Assembly (NCBI GenBank): GCA_902500805.1
Contig: CABVSA010000002.1
Span: 1-64,000, forward strand
Reading direction: 5' to 3'
Origin: an uncultured Nitrospira sp.
GTDB lineage: Bacteria; Nitrospirota; Nitrospiria; Nitrospirales; Nitrospiraceae
Length of the DNA: 64,000 nucleotides
The translations under genes and the position numbers were made by a program. Numbering within the stretch: position 1 is the first letter of the stretch; the number at the start of each line of letters is the position of its first letter. Under the pieces are notes generated by a model that worked only from the letters and a program-made list of their open reading frames with translations, did not search any database and had not been told where the DNA came from. This document shows, one piece after another, positions 26,027 to 34,732 of this stretch.

Positions 26027-27725
26027 GGAGCAGCCTCGAAACATTTTGCTGCGGGCGCCGAATTGGATCGGCGATGCCGTCATGTGCGAGCCTGCGCTTC
26101 GAGGTCTCAGGTCGCTGTTCCCGGAAGCGGACATCACGATGTTGGCCAAATCAACGGTTGCCGAGCTGTTCCGTGCCGCTCCAGAACTGAATCGGGTACT
26201 GGTCTACGAGGACAGGGGGACTCATGCCGGGCTTTCGGGGAAATGGGCGCTCGCGGGCTTGTTGCGGCGTCATGGCTTCGATCTCGCGGTGCTGTTTCAG
26301 AACGCTTTTGAGGCCGCGTTTATTGCGTGGCTTGCCGGCATTCCGCAGCGGTATGGGTATGCAACTGATGGACGTGTGTTCTTCCTGACCACGCCTGTTG
26401 CTGTGCCTGAACGTAGCCAATCCGTTCATCAAGTCGAGTATTACTGGAATTTACTGAAGCCGTTAGGCCTGTCCGGCAGTGCTCCATTCCCGACCTTGTG
26501 CGTGACTGCGGAGGAGAGCCATGCGTTGGATATGAGGCTTGCTGCTCTCGGAAACGGTGCGTCGGATGTCGTGATCGGCATTAATCCTGGATCAACCTAT
26601 GGCAGCGCGAAGCGATGGTTGCCTGAGCGGTTTGCTGAAGTCGCGAGCAGGCTTGCAGAACAGGTAGAGCGTGATGAGGGCAGGGCGGTAGTCGTGGCTA
26701 TTCTTGGGGCGAAGGGCGAAGAGTCCTTGGGGGAGGACATCGCCTCTCGAATCAATGGGCCATCGGTGGTGTTGTCCGGCGCCACGACGATTCGCGAATT
26801 GATGGCAGCGGTGAAGCGATGTCGTATCCTCGTCACGAATGATACAGGGCCGATGCATATGGCCGCTGCGTGCGGAGTGCCGGTCGTTGCCGTATTCGGT
26901 CCGACAGATTCACGTACGACGGCTCCCTATGGTCAGGAGCAGTCGGTTGTTCGAGAGGTGATTGATTGTGCTCCCTGCCTGCTTCGGGAATGCCCCATCG
27001 ATCACCGGTGCATGACTCGCATTTCGGCGGACCAAGTGTACGAGGTGGCAGTGCAACAAGTGAGCGGGTTAAGGGGTAAGGGTGAGGGGCAAGGGGAGAA
27101 AAACTCATCTGCGCCTCACGCCTTACGCCGCACACCTGACAGGGTCTTGGAAGGCTACACCATCTTTCTGGACCGCGATGGTACCCTCAATCCGGACCCT
27201 GGGTACATCAAATCCCCGGATCAGTTTGAATTGTTTCCTGGGGTAGCGGAGGCGCTTGCACGATTGAAACTGGCCGGTGCTCGATTGATCCTGATCACGA
27301 ATCAATCGGGGATCGCGCGGGGACTCCTCTCTCGCCACAATCTTGAGGCCATCCACAAGAAGCTCAGACATTTGCTTGGTCAAGCCGGCGCGACGTTGGA
27401 CGGGATCTACTTCTGCCCCCATCATCCGGATGACGGGTGTGGGTGTCGAAAGCCAAACCGTGGGATGATTGACCAGGCGATCCAAGAACTGGGGGTGGAT
27501 CTGGAGCGGTCGTATGTGATCGGCGATCATCTGCGTGATATCGGGTTGGCCAAACGGGTTGGAGCACGGAGTGTTCTAGTAACCACCGGGGTAACCCGGT
27601 GGCAAGAGTTGGAAGGTTTGACGGACACTCATTTGATTCCGGACAGCGTTGAAGCCTCCCTGACCGAGGCTGTGGACTGGTTGCTGTCCGACGTGAACCG
27701 GGGAGCCTTATCACGGCATGAATAG
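26019..27725 (+). CDS. Heptosyltransferase II fused to D,D-heptose-1,7-bisphosphate phosphatase (WaaF-GmhB)
   Basis: About 568 residues from the ATG at 26019 (GGAG at 26011-26014). Residues 1-347 are a GT9 heptosyltransferase: ILLRAPNWIGDAVMCEPALR, GINPGSTYGSAKRW and NDTGPMHMAAACGVPVVAVF. Residues about 348-378 are a Gly/Lys/Glu-rich linker, encoded by an imperfect palindrome. Residues about 380-568 are a HAD-IIIA phosphatase with the nucleophile motif FLDRDGT, ITNQSGIARG and the zinc ligands CPHHPDDGCGCRKP of GmhB. The fusion joins a step of ADP/GDP-heptose synthesis to a heptose transfer step. Whether it is one chain or an accidental in-frame junction is open. Confidence 0.9.
   Translation: MLKEQPRNILLRAPNWIGDAVMCEPALRGLRSLFPEADITMLAKSTVAELFRAAPELNRVLVYEDRGTHAGLSGKWALAGLLRRHGFDLAVLFQNAFEAAFIAWLAGIPQRYGYATDGRVFFLTTPVAVPERSQSVHQVEYYWNLLKPLGLSGSAPFPTLCVTAEESHALDMRLAALGNGASDVVIGINPGSTYGSAKRWLPERFAEVASRLAEQVERDEGRAVVVAILGAKGEESLGEDIASRINGPSVVLSGATTIRELMAAVKRCRILVTNDTGPMHMAAACGVPVVAVFGPTDSRTTAPYGQEQSVVREVIDCAPCLLRECPIDHRCMTRISADQVYEVAVQQVSGLRGKGEGQGEKNSSAPHALRRTPDRVLEGYTIFLDRDGTLNPDPGYIKSPDQFELFPGVAEALARLKLAGARLILITNQSGIARGLLSRHNLEAIHKKLRHLLGQAGATLDGIYFCPHHPDDGCGCRKPNRGMIDQAIQELGVDLERSYVIGDHLRDIGLAKRVGARSVLVTTGVTRWQELEGLTDTHLIPDSVEASLTEAVDWLLSDVNRGALSRHE
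27073..27129. repeat. Imperfect palindrome inside the waaF-gmhB junction
   Basis: GGGGTAAGGGTGAGGGGC (27073-27090) pairs with GCGCCTCACGCCTTACGCC (27111-27129) with two mismatches and one bulge. It lies exactly in the low-complexity linker between the two enzymatic domains. Confidence 0.6.
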
Positions 27726-27826
27726 TACGGGGCAGGGCGAGCGTATTCTCTGCCGAATGTACGGCCCGCCGGCCGAGGCTGGGCTTGTGTTGGCTACACA
27801 GCGAGAGTAAGTTGTCTAGGGCTACG

Positions 27827-28855
27827 ATGCCCACGACTCGGAGAGAAATGGCGATGGCCGTGGACCAGGGTACGAAGGATTGTTCCATCCCTTGTAATCT
27901 CTGTGGCGGGACCGAGGTTTCGATTCTTTCAACCAGAAGTCGAAGCGGGAACCCGTTACGGACTGTCATCTGCCGAGCCTGTGGGCTCGTATGGTCGGAT
28001 CCTCGTCCACATGACGCCAGGCAGTTTTATGAAGAACAGTATCGTCTCGCGTATAAGAATACCTACAGCCCGAAACCCAAACATATTGTGCGTGCGGGCA
28101 AGGTCGCGCTGTCACGGTTGGGGAAGATCGAGCAGTTGTTGTCGAGTCGGAAAACGGTGCTCGATGTCGGCACCGGGGGTGGAGAGTTTGCCTACTTGCT
28201 CCAATCGTTGGGTCATGTTGTCAACGGGATTGAGCCGAATCGAGGGTATGCCGACCATTCGATCCAGCAATATGGGCTGACGGTTCAAGTCGGATTCGTG
28301 CAGGACGCGACGTGTGCTCCGGCCTCCTTCGATATCGTGACAATTTGGCATGTCCTTGAACATACGGAAGACCCGGGTCTCATTCTGGCACGCCTCCGCT
28401 CCTGGTTAAAGCCGGACGGGGTGCTCGTCGTAGAGGTCCCGAATGTGGAAGCGACCTGCCAGGCGCCTCGCAGTACATTCCACGAAGCCCACCTCTACAA
28501 TTTCAATGTGGTGTCATTGCGCCGGTTGGCCAAAAAGCAGGGGTTGTACGAAACCTCTCATCTGATCTCCCAGGATGGTGGGAATATCACGATGTTGTTC
28601 ACCCCTAAGGAGCCCCTGATTGCCGATCCATTCTCCGCCGTGATTCCAGGAAATTGCGAGTGGATCTCAAGAATTGTGCGCCAACATAGTGTCTTGCGGC
28701 ATCACCTCAGCCCTGCTCCGTATGTGCGTGCGTGGCAACGTCTCTGTCGATCACTCGAAGAGCGACGCGAAACGGCAGCTTTGGGCAGCGGTAAGGCGAT
28801 ACTTGATGGTCTCTATGCTCCCCATGTGCAGGCCCATGTCCTTACGTGTGTATGA
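27827..28855 (+). CDS. Class I SAM-dependent methyltransferase with zinc-ribbon N-terminus
   Basis: About 342 residues. I chose the ATG at 27827 (AGGG five bases upstream); ATGs at 27848 and 27854 are also plausible. The N-terminus has a CNLCGG...CRACGLVW four-Cys zinc-ribbon-like element, seen in sugar-directed methyltransferases. A Rossmann methyltransferase domain follows (VLDVGTGGGEFAYLLQSLGH, IVTIWHVLEHTEDPG, LKPDGVLVVEVPN). It sits between heptosyltransferase genes, so the target is probably an LPS or surface glycan sugar. This is inference. Confidence 0.85.
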   Translation: MPTTRREMAMAVDQGTKDCSIPCNLCGGTEVSILSTRSRSGNPLRTVICRACGLVWSDPRPHDARQFYEEQYRLAYKNTYSPKPKHIVRAGKVALSRLGKIEQLLSSRKTVLDVGTGGGEFAYLLQSLGHVVNGIEPNRGYADHSIQQYGLTVQVGFVQDATCAPASFDIVTIWHVLEHTEDPGLILARLRSWLKPDGVLVVEVPNVEATCQAPRSTFHEAHLYNFNVVSLRRLAKKQGLYETSHLISQDGGNITMLFTPKEPLIADPFSAVIPGNCEWISRIVRQHSVLRHHLSPAPYVRAWQRLCRSLEERRETAALGSGKAILDGLYAPHVQAHVLTCV

Positions 28856-28944
28856 AGAGGGGGGAGCTAGGCACGGATGAGCGACCTGCATCGTGATTGA
28901 GTATCCCGATGCTGCGCCAGCGGCGTAGGCAGGAAGGTTGTCTG

Positions 28945-30018
28945 GTGTCATCTGTTACATCTTTCGATGTGTCTTCTTCGGCCCGTTGGGATGCCGCCCG
29001 TCTTCTTCTGATCAAGCCGAGTTCACTGGGAGATATCGTCCATACGTTTCCGGTGGTGTCTGCCATCAAGGAGCAGTGGCCCGGGGTGCACCTGACATGG
29101 GTGGTGAAGCGCCAGTGGGCTGAGCTCGTTGAACGAGCGGAGGGAGTTGATCGTGTCTGGCCGGTCGACATGACGGTCAGCAATTGGGTGCGGGAGGGTG
29201 TGGCGCTTAGAGCTCAGCGGTTTGACCTTGCGCTTGATTTGCAAGGGTTGTTTCGAAGCGGTCTCTTGGCTTGGTTGAGTGGTGCGCCGACACGACTTGG
29301 TTTTGCGAACGCACGGGAGGGAAGTCCTTGGTTCTATACCCACCGTGTTCCGGTCACACACCTGAATGTTCACGCAGTCGATCGATATCTTTCCCTATTG
29401 GGTGCCTTGGGGGGGAGACCCCCTGAGAGACCGCAGTTTCGGTTCAAGCTCCTGGAAGAGGATAGCGCCACAGTTCGAACGATCTGCCACCGTCAAGGTT
29501 TTGCAGTCGATCGGCCATGGATTGCGATGAATATTGGGGCACGGTGGCCGACAAAACGATGGCCGCTGACGGCATTTGCGGCGGTTCTCGATCAACTGCA
29601 TGCTGCGCAGCTTGGGCCGGTTGTGGTCATAGGAAGTTCGGACGAGCGGCGTTCCACGAATCAGCTCAGGACGCTGACTTCAAGTCCGTTTATCGATTTG
29701 TGTGGGGAGCTTCCGTTGAAATATCTCCCGGCACTGCTTTCATCCGCATCCGCCATGGTGACAAACGACTCCGGCCCGATGCATATCGCGTCGGCACTGG
29801 GGGTTCCTGTCGTTGCGTTGTTTGGACCGACCAGTGCGATTCGGACCGGACCCTATGGCGATGGCCATCAGATCCTGAGTGGGCCGGTTCCATGTAGCCC
29901 CTGTTTCAGCCGTGTCTGCCGACATATTCCAGAATTGGAATGTCTTCACGTAATTACACCGGCTCACGTGGTTGATGCCATTCGTCTGCGGTTGGCGGCT
30001 CACGCCCCATGTCAATGA
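28945..30018 (+). CDS. GT9 heptosyltransferase (WaaC-like)
   Basis: About 357 residues. The GTG at 28945 is chosen because AGGAAGG (28931-28937) lies seven bases before it; in-frame starts at 28897 and 28909 lack this. GT9 features: LLLIKPSSLGDIVHTFPVVS at the N-terminus, DLQGLFRSGLLAWLSGA and the C-terminal MVTNDSGPMHIASALGVPVV. The SLGD and DLQGL patterns favour heptosyltransferase I, which adds the first heptose to Kdo. Its 3' end has been tandemly duplicated downstream. Confidence 0.88.
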   Translation: MSSVTSFDVSSSARWDAARLLLIKPSSLGDIVHTFPVVSAIKEQWPGVHLTWVVKRQWAELVERAEGVDRVWPVDMTVSNWVREGVALRAQRFDLALDLQGLFRSGLLAWLSGAPTRLGFANAREGSPWFYTHRVPVTHLNVHAVDRYLSLLGALGGRPPERPQFRFKLLEEDSATVRTICHRQGFAVDRPWIAMNIGARWPTKRWPLTAFAAVLDQLHAAQLGPVVVIGSSDERRSTNQLRTLTSSPFIDLCGELPLKYLPALLSSASAMVTNDSGPMHIASALGVPVVALFGPTSAIRTGPYGDGHQILSGPVPCSPCFSRVCRHIPELECLHVITPAHVVDAIRLRLAAHAPCQ

Positions 30019-30204
30019 ACGTCTTGATCGCTTGTCCTAAAGCGTATCGGCGATGTGCTCCGTTCAGCCGGGTCTGTCGATACGCTCCCGAATTGGAAGG
30101 TCTTCACCTCGATAGGCTGACCCCCGTGGGTGATATTATTCGGCCAAGGTTAACGGCTCACGCCCCATGTCAATGAATGTCTTGATCGTTCGCCCAGATG
30201 GTAT
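29905..30204 (+). repeat. 158-bp tandem duplication of a gene junction
   Basis: The end of the WaaC-like gene plus the start of the next gene occurs twice with a period of 158 bases. Matching landmarks are TTCAGCCG-GTCTG at about 29907 and 30063, GAATTGGAA-GTCTTCAC at 29933 and 30091, GGCTCACGCCCCATGTCAATG at 29997 and 30155, and TATCGGCGATGTGCT. The first copy of the downstream gene start (ATG at 30009) is broken by a one-base insertion, and the second copy of the upstream gene end is decayed. Confidence 0.75.
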
Positions 30205-31192
30205 CGGCGATGTGCTTCTCTCGCTCCCCGTGGCAACCCAACTGCGGGAACTCGTACCAGGCGTCAGAGTCGAGTTCTTAACCAGTCCCACCGTGGCGCC
30301 GCTGCTTGAGCATCATCCTGATGTGGATGCTGTCCGCACCATTCGTCTGACAGATCCGTTGGCAGAATTGCGTCGTGCTTTTTTACACGGAGTTGAGGTG
30401 GCGGTGTTTCTCAAGCCGTTTCGCCGCTTGATGTGGGCGGCCTGGCTGGCACGGGTGCCGATTCGAATCGCGACGGGCTATCGCTGGTATAGTCCCTTGT
30501 CGAATCGACGGATCTATGAACATCGCAGTGAGTTTTCCAAACATGAATCAGAGTACAACGTCGAGATGTTGAGAGGCCTGGGATTGAGTCCCCGAAAGGT
30601 TCAACCTCCAACTCTGTTCGTCACTGAGCACGAGCGAACTATCGGGACATCGCTGTGGGCGAGTCTGCCCGGTCCACGAGTCGTCGTTCATCCGGGAGGC
30701 CTTTCGGCACGACGATGGCGACCGGAGTCTTACCGGGATTTGGCTTTTGAGTTGGCACAAGCCGGTTATGGGGTGATATTGACCGGCAGCGAGTCAGAAA
30801 AGAAACAGTTTGAAGCCAGTGCCCCACCACCTACACCGATCCCAACCCAGATCATGAATTGCATGGGGCAATTGTCGCTTCGCCAGCTCATGGCTGTGAT
30901 CGCGAACGCCCATGTGGTCGTTTCTGGAGCCACAGGGCCGGCCCACATGGCGGCAGCGCTGGGCATCCCCACGGTCAGCCTGTTTGATCCTCGCCGGAAC
31001 AATTTGCCGGTGAGATGGAAGCCACTAGGAACGGGAGTCGTGCTCCGCCCAGATGTTCCTACCTGTGACAAATGTATCGGTGATGCCTGTTCATATTGGG
31101 ATTGCCTCGACCATTTCACGGTCGACAAAGTGGCAGCCGCCGTTAGGCAGGTGATCGCTACCCCTTCAGCTCTCGTCATACACCACATCTAA
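30167..31192 (+). CDS. GT9-family glycosyltransferase (third heptosyltransferase-like)
   Basis: Encodes 341 residues from the ATG at 30167 (a second ATG at 30173). It has the GT9 pattern VLIVRPDGIGDVLLSLPVAT, VVVHPGGLSARRW and a C-terminal SGATGPAHMAAALGIPTVSL. A C-terminal pair CDKCIGDACSYWDC is usual in this subfamily. It probably adds a further heptose or related sugar to the LPS core. The junction with the preceding gene is a tandem duplication. It is the last gene before the polysaccharide island. Confidence 0.85.
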   Translation: MSMNVLIVRPDGIGDVLLSLPVATQLRELVPGVRVEFLTSPTVAPLLEHHPDVDAVRTIRLTDPLAELRRAFLHGVEVAVFLKPFRRLMWAAWLARVPIRIATGYRWYSPLSNRRIYEHRSEFSKHESEYNVEMLRGLGLSPRKVQPPTLFVTEHERTIGTSLWASLPGPRVVVHPGGLSARRWRPESYRDLAFELAQAGYGVILTGSESEKKQFEASAPPPTPIPTQIMNCMGQLSLRQLMAVIANAHVVVSGATGPAHMAAALGIPTVSLFDPRRNNLPVRWKPLGTGVVLRPDVPTCDKCIGDACSYWDCLDHFTVDKVAAAVRQVIATPSALVIHHI

Positions 31193-31253
31193 CATTGAGT
31201 GTTAGCAGGATATACGATGGGCTCGCGCTATTGGCCTTGACTCCATCTCACGT

Positions 31254-31276
31254 ATATGTTCATATCCTGAACGTAT
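31254..31276. promoter_or_regulatory. Palindrome upstream of the winged-helix gene
   Basis: ATATGTTCA (31254-31262) and TGAACGTAT (31268-31276) form a 9-bp inverted repeat with one T-G mismatch and a 5-base spacer. It is 21 bases before the start of the winged-helix gene and 3' of a TTGACT at 31237-31242. This is a plausible operator for self-regulation. Confidence 0.4.
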
Positions 31277-31297
31277 CGGTGGAGACCTCACAACTCC

Positions 31298-31885
31298 ATG
31301 AATCTGCAAGGCCAACGAGATCTGCTCTTGCTGACTGAGGTGGAGCGAGATGGCGGGGTGACACAGCGATCCCTTGCGGCCAAGCTCGGGGTGGCCTTGG
31401 GGCTTGCCAATCTGTACCTGAAGCGATTGGTCCGAAACGGGTATATCGCCATTACCACGATCCCCTCCCGCCGTATTCGCTACGTATTGACGCCGGAAGG
31501 GTCTGCTGAGAAGTCGAGGCTGACGTCCCTTCGCCTGGAGTATGCGCTATCTCATTATCGCGAGCTACGTGCTCGACTCCGGGAAGCCCTGTCTCAGATG
31601 GCTCGGAATGGAATGAACCGAGTCGTCATTTATGGAACCAGTGAACTTGCGGAGATGACCTATTTGTCGCTCCGTGAGATGCAGATGACATTGGTGGGAT
31701 TTGTGGATGATGGACGGCAGGAATCGTTTCTGTCGTATCCCGTGCGGTCGTTGGACGTATTGCGGGAATGGCAGTTTGATGCGGTGCTGCTGGCAAACTT
31801 CGATCAGCAGACTGGGGTCCGTACCAAACTGGAGCATCATCAGGTTCCAGACAGCAAGATTATTGCGCTGACATTGTTGGTGTAA
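31298..31885 (+). CDS. Winged-helix regulator with C-terminal Rossmann-like domain
   Basis: Encodes 195 residues. Residues 1-70 are a MarR-like winged helix (ERDGGVTQRSLAAKLGVALG, LVRNGYIAI, RRIRYVLTPEG). Residues about 105-195 form a short nucleotide-binding-like domain (RVVIYGTSELAEMTYLSLRE, LVGFVDDGR, DAVLLANFD), as in PglD/CoA-binding proteins. Such proteins are common at the head of exopolysaccharide clusters. The arrangement suggests it senses a nucleotide sugar and sets expression of the island. It is preceded by a palindrome and followed by a NusG-like gene. Confidence 0.8.
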   Translation: MNLQGQRDLLLLTEVERDGGVTQRSLAAKLGVALGLANLYLKRLVRNGYIAITTIPSRRIRYVLTPEGSAEKSRLTSLRLEYALSHYRELRARLREALSQMARNGMNRVVIYGTSELAEMTYLSLREMQMTLVGFVDDGRQESFLSYPVRSLDVLREWQFDAVLLANFDQQTGVRTKLEHHQVPDSKIIALTLLV

Positions 31886-32040
31886 GCGCGCAAGACACCG
31901 GTTTTTTATTCACTGTAAGTGAGAGGGCGAAGCTATATCAAAAAGGTCTTTCTGGTTGGAGATGCCTTTCGTGTCTTTCTTATGAGGACAGGTCATGTAT
32001 CTCAGGTAGAACAGGTATACAGACACACGAGATAAATCGG

Positions 32041-32544
32041 ATGGAACAGACAGACAATCTCAGCTGGTATGCCCTGAGAACGAAGTCTCGCCACGAGAAG
32101 TTGGTGCGAGATCAATTGGATAAGCAGGGAATTGAGCCGCTGCTTCCGACGGTCAAACGGCTGAGCCAGTGGAAGGATAGGAAAAAAGAGATCGAGGTTC
32201 CGTTGTTTTCCGGCTATTGCTTTGTGCGGTTCGGTCAGCACGAAAAGACGCCGGTACAAAAGACGATCGGCGTCGTTGAAATTGTCGGGAGTGGAAGTCG
32301 GCCTGAACCGATTCCAGAGCCTGAGATCGACGCATTGCGCCGTCTCATGATAAGCGTCCTTCCTTATGATCCTCATCCCTATCTACACGAAGGGATGAAG
32401 GTGGAAGTGGTTCGTGGTCCACTGCAGGGAATTCATGGGATTCTCTTACGGAAAGAGAAGCGACATCGGTTAGTGATCGGAGTACATCTGATCCAACAAG
32501 CGGCAGCGGTCGAAATCGATGTCAATGATGTGGTGGGAGTATAA
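32041..32544 (+). CDS. NusG/RfaH-family transcription antiterminator (UpxY-like)
   Basis: Encodes 167 residues, matching NusG paralogues of polysaccharide loci. The NGN domain (WYALRTKSRHEKLVRDQLDK, EVPLFSGYCFVRF) is followed by a KOW region (YLHEGMKVEVVRGPLQGIHG). RfaH and UpxY proteins bind the elongating polymerase early in long capsule or O-antigen operons and suppress termination. Its place at the head of a 30-kb unidirectional cluster fits. I found no RfaH-type ops sequence in the preceding 155 bases. Confidence 0.92.
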   Translation: MEQTDNLSWYALRTKSRHEKLVRDQLDKQGIEPLLPTVKRLSQWKDRKKEIEVPLFSGYCFVRFGQHEKTPVQKTIGVVEIVGSGSRPEPIPEPEIDALRRLMISVLPYDPHPYLHEGMKVEVVRGPLQGIHGILLRKEKRHRLVIGVHLIQQAAAVEIDVNDVVGV

Positions 32545-32665
32545 GCGGTCTGGAATTGGACATGAGCCACATTCCCCATTCATACAGTGCCAATGCCGAA
32601 GGTTGTTCGAAACTTCCTGCGAACTCGAACGAATTGCTCCGGAGCGTGGGCTTGGGGGAGTCGAT

Positions 32666-33142
32666 ATGAATGCGTTCGAGATTTTTTCCATGTACGGGAG
32701 CACCGTCGTGGAAGGGATGAACGTGCGCGCGGGAGTTGGAGTGGTCGTTCGCGGACACGGTGACACCATACTTCTGGAAAAGCGTCGTGATTGTGGTTGG
32801 TGGGGATTGCCCGGAGGGAGAGTGGAGCCAGGGGAGTCACTTGTTGAGGCGGCCGTACGGGAAGTGCATGAAGAGACAGGCCTCACCGTGGAAGTGACGC
32901 ATCTCGTTGGTGTGTATTCAAACCCAGAAGGTCGTATCGTCACGTATCCGGATAATGGTGATGTTGTTCAACTCATCGATATAGTTGTTGGCGCGCGAAT
33001 ACTATCTGGTCAAGTTACCTGTAGTCAGGAGAGTGAAGAAGTCCGCTTTTTTTCTCCATCTCAATTGCCAGAACAGATTGTGCCTCCCGCTCGCCAACCA
33101 CTTGGGGATGCGTTGGAAGGCCGATGCGGAGTCCTAAAATAG
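32666..33142 (+). CDS. Nudix hydrolase
   Basis: About 158 residues. The frame is open from 32519 (overlapping the NusG-like gene), but GGGGGAG five bases before the ATG at 32666 marks the real start. The complete Nudix box GGRVEPGESLVEAAVREVHE followed by ETGL is present, preceded by the usual beta strands (RAGVGVVVRGHG). Nudix enzymes cleave nucleoside diphosphates linked to another moiety. In a sugar-nucleotide cluster it may hydrolyse GDP- or ADP-sugars, or act as housekeeping. The substrate is not predictable. Confidence 0.92.
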   Translation: MNAFEIFSMYGSTVVEGMNVRAGVGVVVRGHGDTILLEKRRDCGWWGLPGGRVEPGESLVEAAVREVHEETGLTVEVTHLVGVYSNPEGRIVTYPDNGDVVQLIDIVVGARILSGQVTCSQESEEVRFFSPSQLPEQIVPPARQPLGDALEGRCGVLK

Positions 33143-33151
33143 GATCGATTC

Positions 33152-34645
33152 GTGATAACACCATTCCGTGACATTATCGTTCTTAGTCTGGGAAGAAGCC
33201 TCCAAGTTCTCGCAGGACTTCTTACCATCAAGACCGCAACAACGGTGTTAACCCCAGGCGAAGTGGGAAGTATGAACCAGCTGATGAGCCTTGCCATCAT
33301 AGGCACATCGGCCTTATTGATGCCGATGACAGCATATATTGGCCGTGGATGCCTGGAGTGGATGGACGCTGGCGTCCTCAGTCGACGGCTGAGCTACTAC
33401 CTAATGATTATCGTGGCTGTTGCCCTGGGATGCGGTTCGACTGTCTGGGCGATTCAAACTCAGCTGAAAATAGTTTCCGGAATGGCTCCCGCTTGGGCTG
33501 CCGGTCTCGTCGCACTATATACCATTGGTTTTGCACTTCACACGATGGGGAGCTCCGGGCTGAACCTCATTGGCCATCGATTTCTCTATATCTTGTTCAT
33601 GAATGTTGCGGCATGGGGAGGGTTGCTGCTGGCAATTTGGTGGTCAAAGCAGGAAGCAAGTCCTGAGATATGGTTGCTAGGAACCTTTTGCGGGTTCCTG
33701 CTTTCGTCAGTTTCCTATGTGATTCTAGACTGGTATGCGAGGGCGACGGTTCCAGTGAACACATCTTTCACGGTGGCGGTACTCCCCTTCAATTGGCAAA
33801 CAGTGGTCCTGTTTGTGGGACCACAGGCAATCGCGTTTCTATTCTTCTGGATTCAGACACAAAGCTATCGGTTTGTGCTTAGCTGGGTGGCTGACATTAC
33901 TACGGTCGGGTTGTTTGCAGCAGGATACATGATCTGCTCTGTACCCATGCAGACATTTGAAAGCCTATTTAATGAGTTTTACAGCCCGACGTTGTTTCGC
34001 GCGCTCAAGGGCCAAGACAGGGAAGGGATGGCTCGGGCATGGAACGATTATGCTGCGGCCTATATCCCTGCCATCATACTATTTGGTGCATTCTTGATTG
34101 GGAATGCAACATTTATGGTGAAACTCCTTTTGGGAGAACAGTTTCAAGCAATCGCGTCAATCCTCGTATGGCCTGCATTGACCGAGACATTTCGGGCGAT
34201 TTCCTCGACGCTCCACCATCTCGGATTGGCGAAGGTCGACATGACGGTCAATATCGTGCCCCTAGCACTCGGTGCGTTTGTCGCGCCTGCGCTCGTATAC
34301 GTTCTTGCTCCCACTGAACCCCTGATGGGGACGGCATTGGCACTTTTAGTTGCTGCGATAGTTGCATTCGCCGCAGTTATCCCCATCAGTTATCGAGCCT
34401 TGCCGATCGAGTGGCCGGTTCGGAGAATCATATATGCGGCGGCATTAGCCGTTCCCTTATGGGTTTTAGGGCGCGCCATGGGTGTGGGGTTCGGTGAACT
34501 ATCCGAAAGCAAAGCGGTGATCGCACTGGTTATCTCCGGGGCTGCCATGGTGTTCCTGCAGTATGTCATGGCAAAGGAATGGATTCGCCGGATTCGCCCA
34601 GCTATACAGAGCGCCTATGGAGGCACTCAGACTTGTTCCGAGTAG
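33152..34645 (+). CDS. Wzx-like polysaccharide flippase (MOP superfamily)
   Basis: Encodes 497 residues from a GTG at 33152. There are about 12-14 hydrophobic helices along the whole length, with the N-terminal pattern FRDIIVLSLGRSLQVLAGLL and LTPGEVGSMNQLMSLA of O-antigen flippases. Short charged loops lie between the helices. A Wzx moves undecaprenyl-linked repeat units to the periplasm. No Wzy polymerase or Wzz/Wzc was recognised nearby, while an ABC exporter is encoded 11 kb downstream. Similarity is by topology and general sequence feel only. Confidence 0.7.
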   Translation: MITPFRDIIVLSLGRSLQVLAGLLTIKTATTVLTPGEVGSMNQLMSLAIIGTSALLMPMTAYIGRGCLEWMDAGVLSRRLSYYLMIIVAVALGCGSTVWAIQTQLKIVSGMAPAWAAGLVALYTIGFALHTMGSSGLNLIGHRFLYILFMNVAAWGGLLLAIWWSKQEASPEIWLLGTFCGFLLSSVSYVILDWYARATVPVNTSFTVAVLPFNWQTVVLFVGPQAIAFLFFWIQTQSYRFVLSWVADITTVGLFAAGYMICSVPMQTFESLFNEFYSPTLFRALKGQDREGMARAWNDYAAAYIPAIILFGAFLIGNATFMVKLLLGEQFQAIASILVWPALTETFRAISSTLHHLGLAKVDMTVNIVPLALGAFVAPALVYVLAPTEPLMGTALALLVAAIVAFAAVIPISYRALPIEWPVRRIIYAAALAVPLWVLGRAMGVGFGELSESKAVIALVISGAAMVFLQYVMAKEWIRRIRPAIQSAYGGTQTCSE

Positions 34646-34732
34646 CGGACGGGATCGCAACGGTGAAGCCTTCAGGCCACTGATGCCGAAGGTTGCTTCT
34701 CAGGAATCGCATGCCGAGATGGTCAATCAGTT

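Noticed and set aside
31886-32040. Search for an RfaH-type ops or JUMPstart element before the NusG-like gene
   Set aside because: No sequence close to GGCGGTAGC was found here.
32519-32665. 49-residue N-terminal extension of the Nudix protein
   Set aside because: A strong SD directly precedes ATG 32666, and the extension overlaps the NusG-like gene without Nudix features.
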